Under the pieces are notes generated by a model. It saw nothing but the letters and a program-made list of their open reading frames with translations, searched no databases and was not told the DNA's origin. From assembly GCF_905220565.1 (NCBI RefSeq), contig NC_059416.1:4836001-4900000 (forward strand): a stretch of 64,000 bases of DNA. Direction: 5' to 3'. Made by a program: the position numbers and the translations under genes. The DNA is from Melitaea cinxia. Taxonomy: Eukaryota; Arthropoda; Insecta; Lepidoptera; Nymphalidae. Positions 19,312 through 31,400 of this stretch are shown piece after piece; within the stretch, counting starts at the first letter, position 1; every line of letters begins with the position of its first letter.

Positions 19312-19928
19312 AATTGTGTTTGCTCGCAAACGAAAAAAAAACCGACTTCAATTACATCGACGAGTAATACAACGTAGATCGACGAAAAAATAGTCAAGTA
19401 ACTACGCGTTATCAAAGATTACTCAAAAAGTAGTTATCAGATCTCGATAAAATTTATATGTGACCACATGATAAACATCAGCTTTCGATTAAATCAAAAA
19501 TTATCAAAATCGGTATACCCAGTAAAAAGTTATTGCGGATTTTCGAGAGTTTCCCTCGATTTCTCTAGGATCCCATCATCAGATCCTGGTTTCCTTATCA
19601 CGGTACCAAACTAGAAATATCCCCTTTCCAACAAAAAAAGAATTATCAAAATCGGTACATCCAGTAGAAAGTTATGCGGTATAATACAAGGTAGGTCGAC
19701 GAAAAAAGCGTCAAGTAAAAATGCATTATTAGATATAACTCGAAAAGTAGTTGTTAGATCTCAAATAAATTTAAATGGGCCCAATTGGCACACACCACCT
19801 TTCGATTAAAACAAAATTTGTCGAAATCGGTCTACCCGGTCAAAAGTTCTGATGTATCATACATAAAAAAAAAAAAAAAAAAATACAGTCGAATTGAGAA
19901 CCTCCTCCTTTTTTGGAAGTCGGTTAAA
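19312..19928 (-). repeat. ACCGACTTC-type repeat, long copy, antisense
   Basis: Plus-strand TAATTGTGTTTGCTCGCAAA start and a GGAAGTCGGTTAAAA end. At about 617 bases it is longer than the other copies because the central module (ACAA...GTAGGTCGACGAAAAAA..., ATTATCAAAATCGGT) occurs twice in diverged form. It ends with an A run at 19864. Confidence 0.8.
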
Positions 19929-20160
19929 AAGATACAATATTAATAGTTTCTTACAGATGAGCTTACAATATATGCCAATGTTCTTTTAATTACAGGTTAT
20001 CACAACATGGAATATCACGTCAAGTAACACAAATAATTTTATTATAATTAATCGTTTAGTGCACTGTTAAACTGTTAATTGTTTTTGCTGCTTTCTTTAT
20101 GACATAAATTGTATTTTTTCTGTAATAAATTTATATAATAACACTAAGTTAATTAGTTTA

Positions 20161-20270
20161 AGCGCCACCTAGTGTCGCTTGCTGATACTACAATGTAACA
20201 TATTATGCAAAGCAATTTCTGCTTTTTCCATAGCTTAGTAGTTTGATAACTTCAAGGCAGATGGCGCTGA
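20161..20270. promoter_or_regulatory. Pair of CTCF-like motifs
   Basis: GCGCCACCTAGTG at about 20162 agrees with nearly all of the CTCF core written on the minus strand. CAGATGGCGCTG at about 20258 matches its core on the plus strand. They are about 95 bases apart and oppositely oriented. The motif is known from flies and vertebrates; function here is inference. The same core is part of some dispersed repeats, so chance or repeat origin is not excluded. A third core-like match, CAGGTGGCGCTG, lies near 55173. Confidence 0.3.
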
Positions 20271-20630
20271 TATTTGCCGTTTGCGTTAAATTTATTAAAA
20301 AAAATATTTGTACATTACCCGTCTACATATTATTATATTCTGCCAATCAGAATATAAGGAAGGTCTGGGATCTTGAACTTTTCCGCGCTACGAATTTGTC
20401 TCTTGCCAAAGGTCGATGTGCATTATTTATGGCTGGGTACAGTAACTATTTTGTTAAATGCTTATTAATTATTTTTTGTGCAGTTTATAAAGGTGGAATA
20501 AATAAAATTGCTAAGGTAGATTTTGTCTAGTTATATATTTTAAATTTTACTTGTTTTGAGGTATGCTATAAAGCAGCGTGTTTAGTGCGTTCGGACAATC
20601 TTAAAATTAACTGATTTTTTTATGTATTAG

Positions 20631-20905
20631 AATTAGTTGTGCCCGCGACCTCATCCTGCGAGTTATTAAAAAAATCTAAAATAAAAGTAGCTTATGTTAC
20701 TCCTTATTACCTCAGCTATCTGCCTGTGAAAGTCCCGTAATCGGTCCAGTCGTTTGAGAGATTGGCCGGAACAAACAGATAGACAGACAGACAAAAATTA
20801 TAAAAAATGTTATTTTGAATCAAAGACATCATATGAATTTAGTTAAAAACGGTTTTTTTAATATTAGAAACAGACTCCAATTTTATTTATTTGTATACAG
20901 ATAGT
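20631..20905 (-). mobile_element. Helitron-like element, decayed
   Basis: Plus-strand TTAGTTGTGCCCGCGACC (decayed CTAG end), CGGTCCAGTCGTTTGAGAGA, AGACAGACAGACAAAAATT and TTTATTTATTTGTATACAGA mark the same family as 13329-13604. Confidence 0.6.
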
Positions 20906-20942
20906 TGTATTTTTTAACTATTCTTAGAACTTAACCAACTAT

Positions 20943-21291
20943 GAGTTCATCATCATCATCATCATCATCATTACAGCCTATCACAGTCCACTGCTGGACA
21001 TAGGCCTCCATAAGTTTACGCCGAAAATAGCGTGAACTCATGTGTTTTGCCCATAGTCACCACGCTGGGCAGGCGGGTTGGTGACCGCAGTGCTGGCTTT
21101 GTCGCACCGAAGACGCTGCTGCCCGTCTTCGGCCTGTGTATTTCAAAGCTAGCAGTTGGATGGTTATCCCGCCACCGGTCGGCTTTTTAAGTTCCAATGT
21201 GGTAGTGGAACTGTGTTATCCCTTAGTCGCCTCTTACGACACCCACGGGAAGAGAGGGGGTGGCTAAATTCTTTAGTACCGTAGCCACACA
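20943..21291 (-). repeat. (ATG)n-tailed RTE-like repeat, antisense, full tail
   Basis: Full-length with a clean tail: ATCATCATC repeats at 20947-20972 lead into ATTACAGCCTATCACAG. The (ATG)n run on the sense strand is the diagnostic 3' end. It ends GTACCGTAGCCACACAG. Confidence 0.85.
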
Positions 21292-21722
21292 GTACTATGA
21301 GTTAAAACTGCTTAATTTGTAAAGTTAGGTATTTCTAAATAACGTGAGAATTAGATATTATGATGCTTTAGATGTTTTGAGTGTCATCAGACAAAATTAA
21401 CGCTATTCTTTTTAATATACAACACATTTCAAACAGTAGACTTAGTAACTACTTAATACTTTTTATTATGAAATATATGTCTATATTCCTCCTTTTTTAT
21501 GAACCATTAATTTTATTATAAACAAACATTAAGGGGCTCTAAATTGTCAATGCTTTTTAAACGTCTATTGCTAACGTTTATCCTACAGAATGTGTTCCAA
21601 CGCTGACGTTGTTATGTTTACTTATTTATTTTTATTTTATTATTATATACATATTTGAATAATAATCAATGTTATTCTCTGTTCTTAAAGGAGTGCTGTG
21701 AAAGAGCTAAGTAAATTTAAGT

Positions 21723-21866
21723 TTGAAGTGTTTGGACACCATCTCGCCCCACCCAGGCGGATGACTGCTCAAACGTGGTGGTTTTTTGGTCAGTAAAAGT
21801 CTGACATAACCTACCCGGTTCCCCGCGGGTTGGAGCCCATGAGGATTTTCCCTGCGTAAAATAATT
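21723..21866 (+). repeat. Unclassified GC-richer repeat fragment
   Basis: CATCTCGCCCCACCCAGGCG, then GGTCAGTAAAAGTCTGACAT (TCAGTAAAAGTCTGA is an imperfect palindrome) and CCCCGCGGGTTGGAGCCCAT. Composition and layout suggest a 3' end of an old element. It occurs once in this window and I cannot assign it. Confidence 0.35.
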
Positions 21867-21988
21867 TTTTTTTGAAACCATGTGTATTATCTATTTAATA
21901 TATTTCTCCACTGCATTATTATTTCGTAGATCGAATAATTTACATATTTGTTTTTCATAAATTACACATATACTCGTATATATTAGAA

Positions 21989-22530
21989 CTAGCTGGTACC
22001 CGCGACTTCGTCTACGCAGGATTAGTAAGTACTTCGAGTACCTAGAGTATTATGTTCTCAATATCTATCTTTATACCAAAATTGATCAAAATTGGTTCTG
22101 TGACATAAAAAAACAATTTGTTACTCCCAAATGTGCAGTAGAAATATATTATCAATTTTTTGTGTATTTATGGTTCACTGTTTTTGCGATAATGGTTTAC
22201 TCATAAAAGATAGGTATGTGCTGTCGCGGATTTTTTGTAGGGCTAACATTTCTCTTATACATTATAAACGTGGAAACTCTACATTTTTTACAGCGCACGC
22301 CAGAATAATTCACAGATGGCAGATTTTTTGCGACTTATTTGACAATTATCGTTATATTTTGGACAATTCACACATTATCTTTAAAAATTATAGCCTATGT
22401 GTTATTCTAATATATAAGCTATATTATTGTAAAATTTCATTAAAATCCATTCGGTAGTTTTTGCGTGAAAGAGGAACAAACATCCATACATCCATACATA
22501 CAAACTTTTGTGTTTATAATATTAGTAGGA
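21989..22530 (-). mobile_element. Helitron-like element, larger subfamily
   Basis: Plus-strand CTAGCTGGTACCCGCGACTT start and AACAAACATCCATACATCCA...TTATAATATTAGTAGGA end. About 540 bases. The open frame at 22131-22457 inside has no protein similarity and is a by-product. Confidence 0.55.
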
Positions 22531-25500
22531 TGTACTCGTATATATAAAATATAAAAATCTTGCATCAAGGTGCTTGTGTTTGAATTCGTTTCAATGATTC
22601 GAACAATTTTTATGATTTTGTTTTATGTAAAGTTGATAGGTATGGAAATAGGTCGTAAGGTATATTTGATACCTATAGGTGACTAGCGTCCCTATCCAGT
22701 TTTTTTTTCTAGGTAATCTTCACGCTTTTGATAGTTCTTTAACTGTTGGTTACTCGTATTCTTTGTTTTTTTTTTTTAAATATGTTCTTTAAAAAGCGAA
22801 GCGCTTACATATAATATTGATGTTATAGATGTATTCCAAAAATAATTATTTACAAATATTATCTTTTGTACAAGTCTGGTAAGTTAAAAGTAAAAACAAA
22901 AAACACGAAACAACATAATTAGTTTATTATTATTTAGTACAATTTTAATTTGAATTTAAGGTTTAATAAACAGGTAAAAGTAATCATGAAAATATTCAGC
23001 GAAATTTTCAAATCAATAAATAGCCCTTTAAGAATGTTTAGTCTTCTTGTTGACTGGCCTGACGCTTAACGACTAATAGAATTCAAGCCTAGCCAATACT
23101 CTTCTAACTTACAGATGGAGGACGAAGCTTGACTAATGTTCTACCTATTTTTGGGCTTACAACCATAAAACAGATAATTTTAATTTTTCTATTAATATTT
23201 TAAGTGCGTGTCGGTCAATAAAGTGTTATAGCGTTATCAATGTATTATATTTGTAATTTATTGGGCATTTTAAAATATCACGATTCTACCAAATGGCGTG
23301 GAAGGGCCGAGCAGGATTGGTAAAAAATCGATGCGATCTCGTGCCAGATAATTAAGGCTTTGAGGAATCATTTTATTAAAAAAGTAAAAAAAAAACACCG
23401 TTTCGCCTTACCTTACCTGACATATCAAACTATTGGCGTCTACAGGATGTAAGATTGAAGGAATTGTTTATATTTTTGTTTTAATTTACTACGTATATTT
23501 TTTTACAAAAAAAAAAGAAAAAGAAAATCCTTGTGAAAAATTATGAAGAACATTATTTATAGTAAAAACTACAAAATTGCTTCTTAGACGATAAACTGAC
23601 TACTCTGACTGCTAACTATCTGGTGTGAGTGTGATTAATCTGAGTAGTAAATACAAAGTAGTATTTTCCAGACATGACGCAAATAACTTTAATAAACCAA
23701 AATATAATTATTTACATTATCAAAAAATAATAATTTTCTTTTGGGTTAGTTGTTTTTTATCTGTGGTCACAGTTAATACAATCATCCTTTAAACGTCTAA
23801 TGTAACGCGCGAACTTATCCGTATAGAATCTATCCGATATGCGATATGAAAAAAAAACTCCGATCTCCAACTTTTTTATCGAACACCAAAAGAAATTTCG
23901 ATAAAAAATACCGATTTCGCAGATGTTGATTTTAAAAATTTAGTTGCACGTGTTTTGGGATATTTTTTTTCCTCCTGTGCGGTCTTATGTCGGATATAAA
24001 ATTGTCTAAAATTGTTTAAAGTAGTCCTAATTAGGAATAAATTGCGGTGAAAGAATGCGAATATTAGCTGCAGCTGTCAAGACTGAAACGCTCTTAATAC
24101 GCTAAGCTTAGGACAGTACTAAAAAGTCTGGCACAAAAAAAAATATGTACCTATGTGAAAAAAGATTACATATCTTCATCGTATTTACGGATGACGTTTA
24201 TTTATTTACCTTTATTTATTATAATAATAATAATTATAATAACCAAAAAATGACTTTTTTATTATTGTTTTATAATTTAGTTGTTAATTTAAAATTGAGT
24301 GTACTTACTGCATATGGTATTATGCCTAAGCTTGTCATTTGTAAAAGTAATTAATTATTATTTTTTATATACCTACCTCTGGCAAGAAAAAGTTTTAAAT
24401 TAATCATGAGTTGAAATTAGTAAAAAGCAAAAGTATCGGCAGCTGACTGGCACGAGCCATTCGCTCCTAATTGTTGTAAAAATGATAAAAGATATAAAAA
24501 AAACGAAAGAAAAAAGTAAATTTGGCGAGGAAGGTAAGACAGGAAGAGGCGGCATATTGCGGCACTTCCGTGGTTTGGCACGAGCGCAATCCTATAGTGG
24601 ATACGACTTGGTATAATATAATTTTTATTCATTATTATGACTTTTAAAAAAAATATTATGCTTTCTATGTATATTTAGTCTTGATCCTTTGTAAGATGTG
24701 TTTTTGAAAATGCCTTTAAAATATATTATTTTTGTGCGTAATATTTTGTTTCTGAACTGATACGTTACTTTAGTTTTAGTAGTAATTTATGCTAAGATAT
24801 TTTTTTTAAATAAAATAAAAAAGTTTAAGTATCAAAAAGGATATCTATACATTTCTATCGCCGAGGTAACAAACTTTTTCTTAATTTGATCAACAATTGT
24901 CTGTGTTTGTATTATAATACGTCTGCGAGATGAAAAGGGAAATTATAAAAAAATGGCTCGTGCTCGAACTCTCGTTTTTTACTAAAACATTCGTATAAGG
25001 TTTTTTCTCTTTTATTGTATATTTTTTTCTATAATTTCATTTCAGAGTGTAGAGAAATTATTTTTTTTAAATGACATGTGGTTAATGACAATGATTCGCA
25101 ATACGAAAATACGATGAATAAAAGAAGATTTTAAATGTTTTATCTGGTACAACCAAAAATAGATCCGAATTTTGGTTACTTATAATGTTTTAAGTAACGC
25201 ATAGTACAACTTTTCATTAGTAAAATTAATTCATTAAAATATTTCTATTAGTATAGCAACAAAAGTTTTTCTAATAAGAAATAAATGTATTTCTTTAAGA
25301 AGTATCATCGAAGTTGTATTATTATTTTTTCTTTTTTTTAATGTCGCAATGAATTATTTATGAATGAGGTTTTCATATAAATACTTTATTTAAATGTAAA
25401 AACATTAAACTTTAAAAAAAATCTATGAGTGCACCAACGGCAGTTTGGCACATGCTACGATTAAAAGCCATAGAAAAAAACTCATAGTTTTATTTGAACT

Positions 25501-26491
25501 TTGGCGCTTTTTAGCGGTTTTTTTTCTACATATCGGCAGTTGTCGTTTTTATATTGACCAGATGTTGTATGCAGATGACATTTTTTTACTGGAAGTGCGA
25601 TTTTTAGTGGTTTGTCTCTTTTGCCTTTTTGAGGACAGATGTTTTGCATATTTACTTTTTTTTTGCGATTAATAGGTCTTATTGGATTAATAAATTATAG
25701 ATTATTATTGGTTTGGTATTAGTTGTAAAGTATTATTACGCTCTGTGATAATGTATTACTTAAATGTTTATATAATTATTACTGAAAATAAGAAAAGAAC
25801 TCAATAGATATTTCACTAGTGAAGATGCATAAAAAAAAAAACTGTTTCTAATTTATTTAAATATAATATGTAAATTTCGTCAAGCTCTGTTATAATTAGG
25901 CCCCAATGAGCTCGTAAGTCATAAGTTTTAAAATATTTTTTAGTTTTTTTTTCATGTAGCAACACTAGAAGATTCTGCGGTTTTACCCGCATTTCGGTCA
26001 GTTAATTAAGGCTTAGTTATAAATCTTCCTACGGTGTTTTTAAACCTACAGGATGTCAGCATAAACACATACTTACTCGGAACAGAACTGCAACAACCTG
26101 TTAGCGTCCCACTGCTGGGAAGAACTCTTGCATGAATATAACAAATAATGTTAAATAGTATTTAAATAAGTGAATGTAAATAGACTTTTTGGAAAACTAT
26201 TCATTTATTTATAATATAAGTAAATTATTGTATGTACTTAACAGTAATTAGAAATATAATTAATCTACTTTGTTTTGTATTAAATAATAGCGCACCCGAC
26301 AGACATTGTAGATAAACTGTCTTCCGAAACGTGTAAAGTTATTATTAGGCTTTCTGATAATTTTGAATATTCTGCACAATTTTCTTTACTTTTATTTTTT
26401 GCGTAAGAACTTTTTAGTGTTAGAAAAGTAACAAAAAAAAAATGAGTTTTGCGCATAACGACACATTTAACGATTCATTTTTATTTATATA
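22531..26491. other. Four-kilobase AT-rich stretch without a gene
   Basis: No gene I can support. It has long A and T runs, no long open frame with protein character and few recognisable repeats. At 26089-26115 TTAGCGTCCCACTGCTGGGA resembles the complement of the SINE-A 3' box. The frames at 24145 and 25445 are T-rich and look fortuitous. Confidence 0.5.
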
Positions 26492-26694
26492 CTAGCTGAC
26501 CCCGCAAACGTTGTTTTGCCATATATTTTATTAACCCTCTCAACCCCCCCCCCATATTTTAGGGGAATAAAAACAAAATGTTGGCCGATTCTCAGACCTA
26601 CCCGATATGCACACAAAATTTCACGAGAATCGGTCAAGCCGTTTCGGAGGAGTTTAACTACAAACACCGCGACACGAGAATTTTATATATTAGA
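26492..26694 (-). mobile_element. Helitron-like element, CCCCGCAAACG subfamily
   Basis: Plus-strand CTAGCTGACCCCGCAAACGT start, AATCGGTCAAGCCGTTTCGG inside and GACACGAGAATTTTATATAT near the end. Same family as 8004-8314 and 38670-38998. Confidence 0.6.
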
Positions 26695-27361
26695 TGTATA
26701 TAGACAACAAAGTACCACAAACGAATTTACAATTGCAGGAATCAATGGTAGCTTCCTTTTATAAAGAATGTAAAACAAAGTTCCAACACATATAAAACTA
26801 AATTATTAAAAAAGAAAAAAAAACCATTACATTTTAAATAAAAGATTATGAATACATTAATGTAAGGAGATAAATAAGAGAATAATATTGGAACATCAAT
26901 ATTAATTATTTTTTCTGGTTGTCAGTCTGTGTACTGGTACACGCTGTACTGACTTTTACTGGTGTTTGCTGATGTCGTACTGTTTGTTTTGATTTAAGAA
27001 AAAAATGGTAGTATAGGAATAAAATTTAATATAATAACTACATTTAATATGGCAGCAGCTGGCCTATGTGTAGAATGTGTAGCTGGTCAAAGTGTAGAAA
27101 TTTAGCGTCAACAAAATTTGATATTTGCTTTTTATACAATTATTGTAGTCTTATTACATCACTACGATCACGATCACAGTTCAGAGTGGATTTACTGACG
27201 CTGTATTTCATGCAATATATTACCAATTTTGTATTACAACACATTTATTTTTTTAAACAGTATTAATGATAAGTTACATTTTAATTTGTGAGATGACGAT
27301 TCGAAGGTTCTTTTGAACTCTAACTGACTAGTTATTTTGATTTTTTTAAATATCTTATAAT
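26695..27361. other. AT-rich spacer
   Basis: No gene seen. Near 27062-27090 a short imperfect repeat of TGTGTAGAATGTGTAGC occurs. Confidence 0.4.
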
Positions 27362-27597
27362 ATTTACAGTCGTCTGTTCCTAAGGTAAGCGACTTAATGC
27401 TTGTGTTGGGTAACAGCCGGCTAATACAGCTGAATATTTTTTTTGAAATAAATAGACATGGAAATAATACATACCTATATACGAATATATACGAAATAAA
27501 TACGAATACAAATATTACACACAGAATCAGGCGGGAATCGAACCCCCAGCCCGCGGAGCAGAAAGCAGGGACGCTACAAACTGCGCCAACGGGTCAA
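27362..27597 (-). repeat. SINE-B (tRNA-derived), antisense
   Basis: On the minus strand TTGACCCGTTGGCGCAGTTT carries the A box and GGGGGTTCGATTCCCGCCTG the B box. The distal end is plus-strand GTCGTCTGTTCCTAAGG. Same arrangement as 7340-7562. Pieces of its distal end also occur at about 27680 and 42679. Confidence 0.78.
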
Positions 27598-28100
27598 TAT
27601 TTCGATGTTTTTTTTAGATGTGCATCGTGATGGTCCAATAGTTAGAACGACAAATTTAGGCAGTCGCTAATAATCATGTTTATCACATACTTGCGGTCAT
27701 CTGTTTTTAAGTAGTCAATCTAATGTGATTTAGGTAAGAGCTGAATGATATAATAGTTTATAGTATCTTTCTTAATTAATATTTGACTACAGTTCTTATG
27801 ATCAAATATGCGTTTTAAATTAATAGGTAGGTATATCGTTCTTTATTTTGAAAATCGTAAGGAATTCTGCATACGTGTATCAGAAGAAATGCTGATATCC
27901 AAGTATAGAGACTGTCGCAACGATAACCATTTAGGTTTTTATAAGAAAATATGAAGGCGGTCTTATCATTAATGGTGATGTTACTAGTGCATCAGTAATA
28001 TGTAAAGTTTTGACTGCCATTATTTAATTTGCATTTATATCATTATGTTGCATTTTTTTATGTTAATTTTTTAATTGATATTTTTCATTCAAATTTTTTA

Positions 28101-28445
28101 CGCCGCGTTGGCGCAACGGTTACAGCCAGGGATTGTACCTGTTGCGCTGGCTGATGCGGGTTCGATCCCCGCACATGACAAACATTTTATTGCCCATACA
28201 GGTGTTTGCCGTGGTGTGGGTGTTTGTGCAGTCCTTGTGGGTCTCCCCACCGTGCCTCGGAGAGCACGTTAAGCCGTTGGTCCCGGTTGTTATCATGCAC
28301 TCCTGATAGCGATCGTTACTCATGGTAGGGAATATATCCGCCAACCCGCATTGGAGCAGCGTGGTGGATCTCTGATCCTTCTCCTACATGAGGAAAGAGG
28401 CCTATGCCCAGCAGTGGGATATTACAGGCTGAAGCGTATAAGCGT
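28101..28445 (+). repeat. SINE-A, complete, with target duplication
   Basis: Full SINE: the head CGCCGCGTTGGCGCAACGGT (A box), GCGGGTTCGATCCCCGCACA (B box), the central block CACCGTGCCTCGGAGAGCAC, and the 3' block GGCCTATGCCCAGCAGTGGG ending CAGGCTGAAGCG. The flanks ATTCAAATTTTTTA (28087-28100) and ATTCAATTTTTTTA (28446-28459) form a 14-bp target duplication with one difference. There is no poly(A) or clear simple-repeat tail. The open frame 28075-28272 is only SINE sequence. Confidence 0.85.
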
Positions 28446-28461
28446 ATTCAATTTTTTTAAA

Positions 28462-31400
28462 CATTGAATATTTTCTTAGTAAAGATTTTGGTATGGTATA
28501 TTTTGGCTTTAACTATTACAGAAACATTATACATATTTACAATGAATATTATAATAAACATATTTACAGAAATGAATGAAGTGATGTGATCATACCCATT
28601 TAAAAAAAAAATTAAAAGTGGGAGAACGTGACGGAACGCTTAATTATTAAAAAAATATATATAAGTACAAAATAATTTAATTTCTAAGTATGTAAATTTA
28701 GTGTTTATAATAACTTTAACTTAACTCTTTACTTCTCTTATATTAGAAAGTTTTAATTTTATTTTACGATTCCAAACATAATATTATGATTCTAAGTTGT
28801 TTGCAACTTCTTAAGCACTCAAAAAGAGATTTTGTTATAATTTATGCCTAAGTATAATATTGTTACATAAAAAGTTACATTACGAAATTGGAAAAAAAGT
28901 AAAATTTAGGATAATCTGCTACAGATTATAAAAACATAATTATCCGAAGAATGTTGCATGCCGTATTAACTTATTTGATAAAAAGATCGTTCATCTCAGC
29001 CCCGTATTAGACGCGTTTCGCGGAAATATTAGGTATTTTGAAAGAAATAATTCGAGACGGTGCGTTTAATAAAATAAAATATAATTGCTATTCAAAAACA
29101 AATACCTTAGGCCCGCGGCCAAGGGCACTATCAAAAGATTTTCGATTTGAATAAATCAATCCTTTATAGAAATGCAACACTATACAGGATATTTCGTATT
29201 ACCGTATGTCGTCTAATATTTTATTATTATGGTACAGTAGTTAGTGAATGTTACTTATAACGAAATTAAAATTACTTTAATATATGATATATTTATGATA
29301 ACGTTACATTTTCAAGGTAAGATTTTTCAGAAAACGAATTCCTTGTTGAAATTAAAATATGTTTCGTTAAAATATGTCGATACCAACATTAGCAAAAATT
29401 GTATAATGCGGTACAAAAGATTTTAGACCCTTACGAAAGCAATATCAAAAACCATAAACATTTCAAACGACGTTAAAAGACTATAAAAAACGGAAAGTTC
29501 AATGGTTGTAGTATTAAATGCCAATTTTTGGCATCTAAACAAATTGAAAAAAAAAAAAAAAAACAAATCAAAATAAATAAAGTTCTAAGTAGTAGTAAAT
29601 GTTTTAAGTAAATTTCAATACACGGTTTAAATGAATAAAGTAAAACTATCATGATTTACGGACAATAGACATTAGCATCACAGTTTGAGTAAATTATGTA
29701 AAGAAAGGTCAAAGGTGGTCACACTGCTCTTTACGTGTACATATATTGAATAATGTTACCTACTTGAATTAAAAATTGTTTGTTATTTAATATATGAAAA
29801 TTAATATAAACTTTATCATACGAGTTTTTGAATAATATACATAATTATTATTTTTTTAAGTTTTCTATTGATGAATTATATCAAATACGATGACATAAAT
29901 TTTACTTTCATTTTGTGCCATGCGTAAATAACAATACAGAACAAAATAGAGCTAGACAGATAAAATTGTCGATACTTTTAATATTTATTAATATATTTTA
30001 TTCATTTTTGCTTTTTTAGTTGTCCTTTATTAGAAAATTTTTATTCATTTTATTTTAAAATAATTGTCTTATAGAAGAAAATAGTGCTTGACGAAGATTA
30101 ATCTTTGTGTTGTAGTGTGTTCTTAAATGAGAGAATCCATGTGAAGTGATAGTAATTATTTTCCCGAACACCCTGTGCGCGTGCACTTTTTCAAAACATT
30201 TAGAGGTCGACTTTTTGAGAGGTTTTTTCTTGAGATCGAAACCAATTATGCACATTTTTGCCGACGCGGCGCGTTTGACTGTTTCTCGCGAGTGGAAGAC
30301 TGTTCTCATACTTATGAGGGCAGATTCCTTCAAATAAAAATCGGGAGAGACGTTTTTGTCCCGGTTTTTGTCGGTATATTGATGAACCTTCCAGGTTTTG
30401 AAGGAATTCCGACGCTATTGTGTTTCTGTACCTACATACCTCGCTTAGTTATTTAGGAATAACACACAGGTTTTTATTTTCAAATTTATAAAAAATGTCG
30501 CTATAGGGTTAAGTTTCTTATCCATTTTTTTATATTTAATGAACAATTGCTAATAACTCTTACATTTATTGTATTTAATTTAAAGTTTCTCACATTGAAA
30601 TGCATAAATAAAATAAAATAAAGTTATATTGCAAAGAACAAATGATATATAATGTGGTGTTTTATATACAAAATTTCGTTATTCTGTACCAATATTTGTT
30701 TGTTTTAAGTGTTTTCAGTGGTAATGTTACCTTTAATGACTTAATTTCAAACAATTCAAATAAAAATATATTGCATTCACCTCACCTTCGTAGTAGGAAC
30801 TCAAATTACGGCAATTTCCATGGTAAATTATTCAATCAAAATAATTACAATTTTGACTTCATTAGCGTTTGTAAAGTGCATCCAAAATAAATTTTTAATT
30901 TTTTTTATAACTTTGCTTTATATAATTTTTAAAGACATGCAGGTTTCATCACTAATTTATTAATTTAATACTTTATTGTACATTTATAATTATATTTAGA
31001 GAAGTGAGAAAATAGCTTAGTAAATAATTTTCTATCACCGCCGACAACGGTACGAAATTTTAAGCAAACTCAGATTTTAACATAAATCTTCAGTTTTGAT
31101 CATCCAAAATCAATACGGCTGTTTGTTTGAAATACTATCCACTACAAAAAAAAATTAGCACGCGTCACATATTCAATATTATAAAAAAGGTACTTATCAC
31201 ATGTTAGTGTAGTAACGCGATAATCGAACAAAAAGTCCAAACGTTCGCGTCTTAATCCTAAAATAGATCCTAAAAACAAAGAGTACTGCAGTCTCCAGAT
31301 CCACCTGTCAAAACAAGATGCAAGGTGGAGCGCACCTGACCGCCGGCTATTCGTCTATAGTTTAATGCTTAAACTATTATGTGCTGTTACAATACCTGAT

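Noticed and set aside
20243..20530. 95-codon plus-strand frame
   Set aside because: Starts between two CTCF-like motifs and has no recognisable domain, signal or poly(A) signal; I could not separate it from chance.
20947..20972. (ATC)n run as a possible CRISPR or satellite seed
   Set aside because: It is the simple tail of one (ATG)n-tail repeat copy; no spaced direct repeats exist in the window.
25445..25672. Frame containing MLYADDIFLLE, like an RT catalytic motif
   Set aside because: No other RT motif precedes or follows it, the rest is T-rich Phe/Leu, and there is no LINE tail. Probably chance.
28075..28272. 65-codon frame (and the 74-codon minus frame 28344-28120)
   Set aside because: Both lie in the SINE-A copy; equivalent frames appear in the copy at 50959.
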